Under the pieces are notes generated by a model. It had not been told where the DNA came from and made no database searches. It was given only the letters and a program-made list of their open reading frames with translations. A DNA stretch of 64,000 nucleotides, from the NCBI RefSeq assembly GCF_022554085.1, contig NZ_JAKFYR010000013.1, positions 1 to 64,000 of the forward strand, in the 5' to 3' direction. This DNA comes from Rhodococcus sp. CH91 (GTDB lineage: Bacteria > Actinomycetota > Actinomycetes > Mycobacteriales > Mycobacteriaceae). Shown here one piece after another: positions 38,286 to 45,899 of the stretch. Numbering within the stretch: the first letter of the stretch is position 1; every line of letters begins with the position of its first letter. Both the position numbers and the translations under genes were made by a program.

Positions 38286-38297
38286 TGGTCTAGACCA
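38286..38297. promoter_or_regulatory. phnF: PhnF-type operator, site 1
   Basis: TGGTCTAGACCA is a perfect 12-base palindrome just upstream of the FAD oxidase gene. It differs by one base from the site TGGTATAGACCA known for the mycobacterial regulator PhnF, and it overlaps a possible -10 (TCTAGA, 16 bases from TTGCCG) of the phosphonate operon. Confidence 0.8.
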
Positions 38298-38332
38298 GCA
38301 GTGAGCGTCTCGGCAAACAGACGGTGAACAGT

Positions 38333-38343
38333 TGGTATAGACC
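38333..38343. promoter_or_regulatory. phnF: PhnF-type operator, site 2
   Basis: TGGTATAGACC matches 11 of the 12 bases of the mycobacterial PhnF site. It overlaps the likely -35 (TTGGTA) of the phnF gene, with TACGCT as -10 at 38354-38359. Two sites in one divergent gap suggest that PhnF represses both itself and the phn operon. Confidence 0.8.
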
Positions 38344-38365
38344 GGAATTCGGTTACGCTGTAGGA

Positions 38366-39082
38366 GTGTCCACCGTCGTTCGTGAAGCGCGGACCCTCAA
38401 GCACCAGGTCGTGCGTCGCCAGGTCGAGTGCCTCCTCGATCAGCTCACCGTGGGAGATCACGTGCCGTCCGAACGTGAGCTCGCCACCCGATTCGACGTG
38501 GCCCGCGAAACCGTGCGGCAGGCACTACGGGAACTGCTCGTCGACGGCCGGATCGAACGCCGCGGACGCAGCACCGTCGTCGCCGGTCCCAAGATCGTCC
38601 AGCCACTCGTCATCGGCTCCTACACCGAAGCCGCACTCCTCGAAGGGCGGAGCGCGGGGCGAGTGCTCGTCGCGTGGACCGAACTCGTCGCCGACGACGA
38701 ACTCGCCGCCCACCTCGGGCTCGAAACCGGAGATCCTGTCCTCGAACTCGAACGAATCCTGCTCACCGACGAGGTACGCGTCGGGCTCGAACGCACCCGG
38801 CTTCCCGCCCGGCGCTTCCCGGATCTCCGCCGGACATTGGACCCGGCGTCCTCGCTCTACGCTGCGATCCGCGACCGCGGGATCACCTTCGCGCGCGCCG
38901 TCGAGAGAATCGAGACCACGCTCCCCGACGCACGCGAAGCGGCGCTGCTCGATGCCGACACCCGCACTCCCATGCTGTTGCTCGACCGGATCTCCTACGA
39001 CGAGAACGACGTCCCGATCGAACACCGCCGCTCGCTCTATCGGGGCGACCGGATGTCGTTCGTCACGACGGTGACGGCCTGA
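38366..39082 (+). CDS. phnF: GntR/HutC-family regulator PhnF
   Basis: The protein has 238 residues. A winged helix occupies the first 75 residues with VPSERELATRFDVARETVRQAL (core RETVRQAL), and a UTRA ligand-binding domain follows (LELERILLTDEVRVGLERTRLP, core LELERILL). It is divergent from the phosphonate operon, and both PhnF-type palindromes lie in the gap. The likely start is GTG at 38366: the -10 TACGCT ends 6 bases before it, which makes a leaderless mRNA probable, as AGGAG touches the start codon and could not act as a normal ribosome site. In mycobacteria PhnF responds to phosphate supply. Confidence 0.9.
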   Translation: MSTVVREARTLKHQVVRRQVECLLDQLTVGDHVPSERELATRFDVARETVRQALRELLVDGRIERRGRSTVVAGPKIVQPLVIGSYTEAALLEGRSAGRVLVAWTELVADDELAAHLGLETGDPVLELERILLTDEVRVGLERTRLPARRFPDLRRTLDPASSLYAAIRDRGITFARAVERIETTLPDAREAALLDADTRTPMLLLDRISYDENDVPIEHRRSLYRGDRMSFVTTVTA

Positions 39083-39090
39083 ACGGCATC

Positions 39091-39741
39091 TCAGTCGATT
39101 CCCAGTCCCGCATCCCGCGCCCGCACGATCGCCGTCGCCCGGTCGGACGCACCGATCTTGCCCAGAATGTTCGACACGTAGTTCCGTACCGTCTTCTGGC
39201 TGAGTACCAGTCTGCGGGAGATCGCGGAGTTGTCGAGTCCGCGCGCCACGAGGTCCAGAATTTCCCGTTCACGGTCGGTCAGATCCGGGAATGCCGCAGA
39301 CGTGTTACGAGACGCAGCCACCGCCGCAAGCGCTTTCGCCGCCACAGCGGCGCCGACGATCATCTCCCCGTCCGCGACCGCCCGGATCGCACGTTCGACC
39401 CCCGACGGATCCGCCCCCTTGACGAGATAACCGGATGCGCCGGCACGGATGGACGCGACCAGGATGTCCTCGTCCTCGTGCATCGTGACCATGAGGATCC
39501 GTGTGCCCGGCGACTGCCGGACGATAGTGCGAGTGGCGTCGATCCCCGAACCGTCACCGAGTTCGATGTCCATGAGCACCACATCGACGTCCGCGGTCAC
39601 GACCTCGAGCGCCTCGCGTGCCGAACTGGCCTGACACACCACCTCGATCCCGTCGAGGGTGCCGAGCAACGCCGTCATACCGAGCCGGAAGACGGGATGG
39701 TCATCGACGACCGCAACGCGTATCCCCCTGTTGTCGATCAT
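39091..39741 (-). CDS. NarL/LuxR-type response regulator
   Basis: The protein has 216 residues. The receiver has Asp13 and Asp14 in VVDDHP, the phospho-acceptor Asp58 in VLMDIELGDGSG and the Lys in GYLVKG. A LuxR-type HTH fills the C-terminus (LTDREREILDLVARGLDNSAISRRL, core LTDREREIL). It regulates transcription after phosphorylation by the kinase encoded just upstream, whose stop it overlaps by 4 bases. It converges with phnF across 8 bases. Target genes unknown; the adjacent membrane protein gene is a candidate partner. Confidence 0.93.
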   Translation of the reverse strand: MIDNRGIRVAVVDDHPVFRLGMTALLGTLDGIEVVCQASSAREALEVVTADVDVVLMDIELGDGSGIDATRTIVRQSPGTRILMVTMHEDEDILVASIRAGASGYLVKGADPSGVERAIRAVADGEMIVGAAVAAKALAAVAASRNTSAAFPDLTDREREILDLVARGLDNSAISRRLVLSQKTVRNYVSNILGKIGASDRATAIVRARDAGLGID

Positions 39742-41684
39742 GATTCGTGCCAGGGTAGTCGCGCGCGTACCACGACTCCGTGCGGGTCGCCGGATTCGAT
39801 ACCGACGGTTCCGCCGACCTCCCGGGCTCGTTCGCGCATGCTCTGCGTGCCCACGCCGACACGCGCTTCGGCGGCGAGCCCCGTTCCGTCGTCGGCGATC
39901 TCGAGAGCGAGCACGCCGTCGTCCGCCGCGACCCGCACCGTGCACTCGGCGGCACCGGAATGCCGCCGCGCGTTGATGACCGCTTCGGACGCGATGCCGT
40001 AGGCGGCCCACGCGACCGGTCCGGACATCCCGGCGGGAAGGTCCGCCTGCAGATCGACCCGGAATCCGGCTCGGGCATGCGTGATCACGAGTTCGTCGAG
40101 CGCGGCGGTGAGGCCGAGTTCGTCGAGTACCGGTGGCAGGAGGCTGCGCGACAGCTCACGAACACCGTCCACCTGCCGGTCGAGTTCGCGGAGCAGCTCG
40201 TCGACCAGCTCCGCCGCGGCATCCGGATCCGTCGTGACGAGATTGCGTGCGCCCTGCAGACCGAGCCGCACCCCTGCGAGTGACGGGCCGAGCCCGTCGT
40301 GCAGTTCGCGGCGGACGGTGCGACGTTCCTCGAGCCGGACCTCGGTGAGCCGGCGCCGGGCCTCCTCGAGCTCTTCGGCGGACCGCAGCACCACGAGACC
40401 CGCCTCCACGACCGTCGCGAGTTCGATGAGCGCCCGTCGGCTGCGTGCGCCGAGGGTTTCGCCCGGGGGCGCCGAGACGACGAGGGTGGCCGGACCGGAA
40501 CCGACCGGCACCACGTCGACGGGCCCCGAAGCGACCCCCCACCGTGCGAGCACCTCGTCTCCGCGGCGCACTTCCACCGATTCGAGGCGCAGGGCGGTAC
40601 CGATACCGGCCGCGAGTTCACCCAACAACAGGTCGGGCGAATCGGCACCGGCGAAGTGCCGACCGAGGATCCGCACCGCGCGTACCGGATCGACACCGTC
40701 GCCGTAGACGAGGCGGTGCACCCGCCGGCCGAGCCACACACGCGCCGGTTGCACGGCCAGGGCGACAGCGGTGGCGGCAACCGCCTGCGCGAAGACGGAT
40801 TCGTTGGGCAGGACCAGTGAGATCACCACCGTCACCGCGAGATAGCAGGTGACGAGCACGGCGGTGAGGCTGCCGGCGAGTGCCGCGCGGCCGACCGCGA
40901 GGTCGATGCCCCACAGCCGTTGCCGCAGTACGACTGCGAGGATGGCGACCGGGTAGAACGCCTGCGTCACGAGGTGGAGCAGGGGCGTGAGCATCCACGG
41001 CACATCCGGTACCGCCAGCGGGATGTACGACGCCGTCATCAGCGCGCCACCGAGTGCGAGCCATCCCGTCCCGGACCGTTCATCCACCGGCCCGCGACGG
41101 CGGTGCCACGCCACGCGGGCGGCCGTGGCGAAACCGACAGCCACCACGGGACCGACGAACCACACATCGGCGATGTCGGTGAACGTGCGTGCCCAGAAGA
41201 ACCACGCGGTCGCGACGGTTCCGGCGACGACACCCGCACGAACGACCGTGTCGCTCGCACGGTCCCGCACGAGCCACGGCACCACGAGGAACAACGCGAG
41301 AGTTCCCGGGATCCAGGCGGTGTTCTGCAGTGGTCCGAGGATTCCGACGGGCAGGTCGGGTCGCATTGCGGCGAGCCGGGTCCAGCTGTACGAGAGAGCG
41401 GCAAGACCCACACCGATCGATGCGACGGCGAGCAGGATCGGAACGGCCTGCACACTGCGCGCGAGGATCACACCGGCGACCGTCCCGTAGACGGCGGCAC
41501 CGACCACATCCACGAGAAAGAACAACTGATCGGAATCGAGCTCGGGGCGGGCCGCGAGAAACACGACGACGGCCGTGACGGCAAGGAACCAGGACGTCAC
41601 GGCCACCACGGCGGCGGGTACCGGAGCTCCGGTACCCGCCGTCCCGTTCGTCGCGTCGGTGTCCCTGATGCGGTGAGTATGCAC
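39738..41684 (-). CDS. Sensor histidine kinase, HisKA_3 type with multi-helix membrane domain
   Basis: The protein has about 648 residues. The first 310 form eight to nine membrane helices with no large outside domain, so the signal may be sensed in the membrane. A linker of about 100 residues resembling a worn GAF domain follows, then the HisKA_3 dimer helix with His462 in RRELHDGLGP and an HATPase domain with NARRHSGA (N box) and DDGTGL. I chose GTG at 41684, 22 bases past the preceding gene; a TTG at 41735 would overlap that gene. It pairs with the LuxR-type regulator it overlaps. Confidence 0.9.
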   Translation of the reverse strand: MHTHRIRDTDATNGTAGTGAPVPAAVVAVTSWFLAVTAVVVFLAARPELDSDQLFFLVDVVGAAVYGTVAGVILARSVQAVPILLAVASIGVGLAALSYSWTRLAAMRPDLPVGILGPLQNTAWIPGTLALFLVVPWLVRDRASDTVVRAGVVAGTVATAWFFWARTFTDIADVWFVGPVVAVGFATAARVAWHRRRGPVDERSGTGWLALGGALMTASYIPLAVPDVPWMLTPLLHLVTQAFYPVAILAVVLRQRLWGIDLAVGRAALAGSLTAVLVTCYLAVTVVISLVLPNESVFAQAVAATAVALAVQPARVWLGRRVHRLVYGDGVDPVRAVRILGRHFAGADSPDLLLGELAAGIGTALRLESVEVRRGDEVLARWGVASGPVDVVPVGSGPATLVVSAPPGETLGARSRRALIELATVVEAGLVVLRSAEELEEARRRLTEVRLEERRTVRRELHDGLGPSLAGVRLGLQGARNLVTTDPDAAAELVDELLRELDRQVDGVRELSRSLLPPVLDELGLTAALDELVITHARAGFRVDLQADLPAGMSGPVAWAAYGIASEAVINARRHSGAAECTVRVAADDGVLALEIADDGTGLAAEARVGVGTQSMRERAREVGGTVGIESGDPHGVVVRARLPWHES

Positions 41685-41706
41685 CGCCGGACTGTCCGTC
41701 GCGGAT

Positions 41707-42402
41707 CTAACGAGATCGCCGATCCGCGAGAGCAAATCCCAGGCCCGTCACCAGCACCCAGACGGGACCGGTGAAACCGGCCATGTACTGCAGCGGGGAA
41801 ACACCCAGAAGCAGTGTCGCTCCTCCGAGAACGACACCGGCCCAACCCATCCATCGAGGCGCCGCACGGTGCCGCAGTGCCGCCACCGCGACCGCGACAC
41901 CGCTCACTCCCGCGCCGACCCACAGCCACGGGATGGTGCCCATCCAGTGCGAGGCGAACACCGCCACCTCCGGAACCATCCGGTCGGTGTTCCCGAGTCC
42001 GAAGAGCAATTCGGTGTCGAGCCCGGTCCCCATGAGAGTCGCGACCGAGGTCAGCACGAGCCCGAAAGCCGCGACCGTGGGCGTGAGGCCGTATTCCGGC
42101 ACGCCCGCCCGCAGGCGTCGCTGCAGACCGGCTGCGAATACGAGAAGAAGTGCGGTGGAGACCATCAGCGTCAGATGCATCACCAGCATGGCGGTGCGTT
42201 GCCCGGCGAATTCGGTCATGATCGCCACCGCGTCGCCGGCGGTCTGCTCGTTGTACGCCGCCCCCATCGCCATGCTCGCCTGGATGCCGACGATGCCGGT
42301 CAGCCCGGCCGCGGCTCCTGCCCATGCCCAGATCGAGCCGGGCCCGGCGTGGTCCGAGGTGAGTGTCGTGAGCGGTTCGGTCTCTGTGCCGAGTGTGTTC
42401 AT
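41707..42402 (-). CDS. Integral membrane protein, hypothetical
   Basis: The protein has 231 residues and about six hydrophobic helices: near 25-45, 70-90, 110-128, 150-170, 185-200 and 208-225. I recognise no catalytic motif. ATG at 42402 has AAGGGA 6 bases upstream. It is the first gene of a run with the sensor kinase and response regulator, so it may be the membrane partner of that kinase or its earliest target. No homologue could be named from the sequence alone. Confidence 0.8.
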   Translation of the reverse strand: MNTLGTETEPLTTLTSDHAGPGSIWAWAGAAAGLTGIVGIQASMAMGAAYNEQTAGDAVAIMTEFAGQRTAMLVMHLTLMVSTALLLVFAAGLQRRLRAGVPEYGLTPTVAAFGLVLTSVATLMGTGLDTELLFGLGNTDRMVPEVAVFASHWMGTIPWLWVGAGVSGVAVAVAALRHRAAPRWMGWAGVVLGGATLLLGVSPLQYMAGFTGPVWVLVTGLGFALADRRSR

Positions 42403-42548
42403 CGCGGTCCCTTCGGTCGACCGGCGCCCGTGCGCCGTGAAGGGAACGATCCGGTGCCCGGTGTCCCGGCCGGAAGGGACCGGTGTCCCGAATCGCCGGG
42501 CACCCCCGGAGGTCGTCCACCCTCGCGCAGACGAACTCGGCACCGGTT

Positions 42549-43145
42549 TCACTCGTGCGATGCGACTCGTATCTCGTCGAACATCCGGCCGGCCCGCCGC
42601 CAGCGGATCCAGGCCAGATACCAGAATGCGACGACCATGATCACATCGGCGACGATCGCGACCCATTCGAGACGCACAACTCGCGCCAGAGGAAACGCCA
42701 CAGCGGCGATGCACAGCAGTATCGACGCCCATCGTGGTGCCGAATCCGTGAACCAGTACAGGATTCCGAGAACTCCGATGGCGAGCGGGAAGATCGGTCC
42801 CGCTACCAGCAGGACGACGCTGATGGGCGGATAGTCCTCGAAGGCATTCAAGGCGGCGCGGTGCGTGACACCGAAGACACCCTCGAAGAATCCTTGCAGT
42901 CCGAAAGCGATACTCCCGAACATTCCGACCAGCAGGAGAAGCAGCCACAACCCGGCGACGACGGGTAGCGGCCTGCGTAGTCTCTCGTACTCCCCGATCA
43001 GACCGTAGACCCAGGGAACCATCGATACAGCGATCAGGATGCCACCGGCAATGCCGTAGTGGCCGTCGGTCCAGAAGATCGGCGAGAGCGCGAAGAGCAC
43101 CGGCCCCAAGGCGAGTCCGAGTGCGTGCAACCGCTGAATCGCCAT
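42549..43145 (-). CDS. Integral membrane protein, hypothetical
   Basis: The protein has 198 residues with about six hydrophobic segments and a Trp-rich C-terminus (YLAWIRWRRAGRMF). The opening MAIQRLHALGLALGPVLFAL looks like a first membrane helix. No family could be named. ATG at 43145 has no strong ribosome site; an in-frame GTG at 43178 is possible. It lies 146 bases upstream of the previous membrane protein gene, so it probably has its own promoter. Confidence 0.72.
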   Translation of the reverse strand: MAIQRLHALGLALGPVLFALSPIFWTDGHYGIAGGILIAVSMVPWVYGLIGEYERLRRPLPVVAGLWLLLLLVGMFGSIAFGLQGFFEGVFGVTHRAALNAFEDYPPISVVLLVAGPIFPLAIGVLGILYWFTDSAPRWASILLCIAAVAFPLARVVRLEWVAIVADVIMVVAFWYLAWIRWRRAGRMFDEIRVASHE

Positions 43146-43347
43146 GGGGAAATGATAGTGAGCCGCGACGGACGGCACCGTGTGATGACGAGATGCCCAC
43201 GAAGTCGCTCCCGGAGGGTGCCGATAGTTCCCACTCGCGGATCGGCGCGCCTCCACCGTCACTCCCCCGCACGGGGTTAACGTGCCCTGCAACGTTCTCA
43301 TCCCGACAGTGGTCCCCGATCGGCTTCGCGCACGAAGGGAACAACAC

Positions 43348-43530
43348 ATGGAATTCGACGAACAGTTGCATCACACGGCGTGGCGGATGCATCACGATGG
43401 CCACACGTGGAGCGATATCGGCCGTGAACTCGGCTGCGACGAGACCGTCGCCCGCGCGATGGCCGACCGCTACCGACAGGACCTCGAAACCGACGCGCAC
43501 GCAGCGCAATTCTCACTGTTCGAACTGTAG
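43348..43530 (+). CDS. Small HTH-like protein
   Basis: This 60-residue protein reads as a small homeodomain-like helix-turn-helix: WRMHHDGHTWSDIGRELGCDETVARAM is the helical core, where HTWSDIGRELGCDE resembles the turn of HTH_23/resolvase-like domains. ATG at 43348 has GAAGGGA 7 bases upstream, which supports it strongly. It has no close neighbour on its strand; 202 bases lie before it. It may be a small DNA-binding protein. Function not known. Confidence 0.75.
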   Translation: MEFDEQLHHTAWRMHHDGHTWSDIGRELGCDETVARAMADRYRQDLETDAHAAQFSLFEL

Positions 43531-43629
43531 TGCGCTGACCTCGGGCGGGCAGCCCTGCGGATCCGATCTCTTGTTCCGGTAACGAAAAGTAGGGCAAGCC
43601 GGATCATTCCGGCATGAGCATTCGCGTCC

Positions 43630-43989
43630 TTGTCGCCGTCACCGGCACCGGCCGCCGCTACCCTCGCTCCCGCGGTCGCCCCCGCTCCGGCCCAGCCGCA
43701 GAGCACCTCCGGTCAACGCAACGCCGCCCGCTCCGCCCAGCAGTACATCGACATGATCGCCTTCTCCCGCAGCGGGCTGATCGATCAACTCGAATTCGAC
43801 GGTTTCTCCACCGACGATGCGACGTATGCGGTGGACCGGCTGAACGTGGACTGGAACATTCAGGCTGCGCGAAGCGCCGAGCAGTACGTCGAGATGATGT
43901 CGTTCTCCCTGTCGGGGCTGGTCGAACAGCTGGAATTCGACGGCTTCATCCGCCCTCAGGCCGAATACGGAGCCAACGCAGCGTACTGA
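43630..43989 (+). CDS. Ltp-repeat protein, 5' end probably frameshifted
   Basis: The reading frame from TTG at 43630 codes 119 residues. Residues 28-115 are two Ltp repeats (Pfam Lipoprotein_Ltp) of about 45 residues: AARSAQQYIDMIAFSRSGLI and AARSAEQYVEMMSFSLSGLV are the matching starts, each followed by QLEFDGF. Ltp of Streptococcus phage TP-J34 blocks DNA entry of other phages; most bacterial members are surface proteins of unknown role. The N-terminus lacks a proper signal, but an ATG at 43614 one frame off reads MSIRVLVAVTGTG, which would complete a signal peptide with AAATLAPAVA if one base were removed near 43644-43660. No lipobox Cys is seen. Confidence 0.7.
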   Translation: MSPSPAPAAATLAPAVAPAPAQPQSTSGQRNAARSAQQYIDMIAFSRSGLIDQLEFDGFSTDDATYAVDRLNVDWNIQAARSAEQYVEMMSFSLSGLVEQLEFDGFIRPQAEYGANAAY

Positions 43990-44059
43990 CCCGTCCGCAC
44001 TTGCCCGGATGCATCCCGAGATCGCCGGTCCTGTACTGATCGTGCGCCGATGAACGTGC

Positions 44060-44950
44060 TCACGCGCCCTCGTAGGGGGTACGGATGCCGTCGATGATCC
44101 GAGTCCAGTTGTCACCCCCGTGACCGTCCCCGATCGCTCGGAGGTAATGGCGCTGGACCGCGCGGGGCAGGGCGAGATCGACGCCGGCCTTCTCGCTCGC
44201 CTCGACGATGTGGTCGGCAGTCGCGCCCATCATGGTCACGGTGCTGAGATCCCCCGGGTGTTCGCCGGCGTCGATCTGCGCAGCCGGGCTCTCACCCGTC
44301 GCCAGCATGGCCGGTATGCCGGCCAGGGTCGGCATCAGCTCCGGGAGGGCATCACTCGCGTTCAGCCCTGCCGACTGCAGCAGTGCAACAGCATGCGCCA
44401 GTGAAGACAAGGCAGTGAGGAACACGTCGAGGTTGGCCAGGTACATCAGTTGGGCCAGTCCGGGATCCTCTCCGAGGTAGCGCGGCGTCCCGATCGCCGC
44501 GAGTGTCCCGCTGTGCCGCTCCATCACGTCCTCGGGGCCGCTGTAGTACACATACGCGGCCTCGGTGCCGACCAGCGGTGCCGGCACCATGACACCACCG
44601 GCGAGGAACGCCGCCCCGTGCACAGCGGCCCATGCCGCGGCGTCGCGGGTGCGGTCCGGAGTGTCGGAGCTCAGATTGACCAGGGTGCGGCCGGGCAGAG
44701 ACGCTGTCGTGCCACCGAGAACGTCCCGCATCGCCCGGTAGTCGGTCAGGCTGAGGATGGTCGGGTCACCGGCCGCCAGAGCCTCGGACGGCGTCGCTGC
44801 ACGGCGTGCCCCGGCCGCCACAACGCCTTCGGCGCGACGGGGAGTGCGGTTCCAGACTGTGACCGGGTGCCCGGCGTGCAGCAGGGTCCGAGCCATTGCC
44901 TGGCCCATCGGCCCCAAACCGAGCACGGAAACCGGAGAGCGAGTGGACAT
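44060..44950 (-). CDS. NAD(P)-binding imine-reductase/6PGDH-like protein
   Basis: The protein has 296 residues. The Rossmann motif VLGLGPMGQAMA starts near residue 9, followed by VTVWNRTPRRAEG with an Asn-Arg pair that favours NADPH. A second helical domain follows (LAQLMYLANLDVFLTALSSLAHAVAL), as in beta-hydroxyacid dehydrogenases and imine reductases. The layout suits the imine reductase group, which reduces cyclic imines. I chose ATG at 44950 because GAAGGAG has 6 bases of spacing to it; ATG at 44956 touches that site. It has no clear operon partner. Confidence 0.85.
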   Translation of the reverse strand: MSTRSPVSVLGLGPMGQAMARTLLHAGHPVTVWNRTPRRAEGVVAAGARRAATPSEALAAGDPTILSLTDYRAMRDVLGGTTASLPGRTLVNLSSDTPDRTRDAAAWAAVHGAAFLAGGVMVPAPLVGTEAAYVYYSGPEDVMERHSGTLAAIGTPRYLGEDPGLAQLMYLANLDVFLTALSSLAHAVALLQSAGLNASDALPELMPTLAGIPAMLATGESPAAQIDAGEHPGDLSTVTMMGATADHIVEASEKAGVDLALPRAVQRHYLRAIGDGHGGDNWTRIIDGIRTPYEGA

Positions 44951-45127
44951 GTGCATCTCCTTCGGAGACGGTGAGTTCGGTCGTGTTGGTGGCCGGTCCC
45001 GTCACTGCCACTGTCGAACGGAATACCCGCCGGCTGTCTCTCGAGATAGCGCGCCGGGCCCCGGGCCCGAGACGTTCGGACGAGGGTCGATGACAGACGA
45101 TCGTTCGCAGAGCTCGAGCCCTCGGCC

Positions 45128-45499
45128 CTACCGGAAGCGCGCCCACGCAGCCAGCCAACCGGCTTCCATCGCCGCGTCGAGCAGGTAGGTCTTGGGAATG
45201 CGGCCGGAGGGGACGTAGATCAGATCGATGGCGAGCAGAGTCGTCGCAGTCACCACGCCGACACGACGGGCATGCCGCCGGCCCTCGGCGGTGTCGGCCG
45301 CGAGCAACTGCACCACACCGTTGCCGGTGAGCAGTCCCGCAACGGTGTACTGCAGCCAGCGGTCCTGTTTGCGTCCGAAGATCGCCTCGAAACTACGGCG
45401 ATGCACCAGCGGCCACAATCCCCCGACGACATTGAAGACACCGTGGGCTCGCGCCGTGGCAGCACCGTCGACGACATGGTCGGTCGTGTCGACACTCAT
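45128..45499 (-). CDS. Small membrane protein, hypothetical
   Basis: The protein has 123 residues with three or four weak hydrophobic helices (FNVVGGLWPLVH, YTVAGLLTGNGVVQLLAA, GVVTATTLLAIDLIYV). GLWPLVHRRSFEAIFGRKQDRWLQ (core RRSFEAIFGRK) suggests a soluble loop. ATG at 45499 has GAGG 3-4 bases upstream. It resembles small actinobacterial membrane proteins of unknown function. It lies alone on the minus strand, divergent from nhaA. Confidence 0.75.
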   Translation of the reverse strand: MSVDTTDHVVDGAATARAHGVFNVVGGLWPLVHRRSFEAIFGRKQDRWLQYTVAGLLTGNGVVQLLAADTAEGRRHARRVGVVTATTLLAIDLIYVPSGRIPKTYLLDAAMEAGWLAAWARFR

Positions 45500-45899
45500 A
45501 TACCTCGGCTACCCACCGAGGTGTCGTTCACACCATCTCCCGGGCGGGCTCCCACGTCCTCGTATGTCCTTCCTGCGCGGAGTGAGGTGCACAGCGGCCG
45601 GGTGTTCTCCGGGAACGGACGCGACGATGCGATAGGGTCGCATTCGGTGTGCCGGGAAGTCTGGTCGGCGAAGTACGTGATGTCGTAGTCGACCCGGAGG
45701 ACCATCGTGAGTGTGCCGATCTGTCTTGTCTTCACCCGTCCCGGACACCACGACGCACCGCCGACGCAGTGAACGCGACGCTTCCGCTCGAACTTCGCCG
45801 AGTGATCATCGCCCTCGTCGGGCGCACGAGGTTCCCACGGGCGACGTCCGTTCAGCGACCCGGGCGACCGGCCGCCGGTCACGATTTCGAGGACATGTG
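45500..45899. other. 400-base divergent gap upstream of nhaA
   Basis: No gene is supported here: open frames on both strands lack ribosome sites and family marks. It holds short hairpins: CCTCGG/CCGAGG near 45506-45524 and ATGCGA/TCGCAT near 45630-45645. The leader of nhaA may carry regulation, but I recognise no riboswitch. Confidence 0.5.

Noticed and set aside
36431-38286. C-P lyase (phnGHIJ) or phnW in the phosphonate cluster
   Set aside because: No gene in the window has those family marks; the cluster holds only oxidase, hydrolase, importer, dehydrogenase and regulator.
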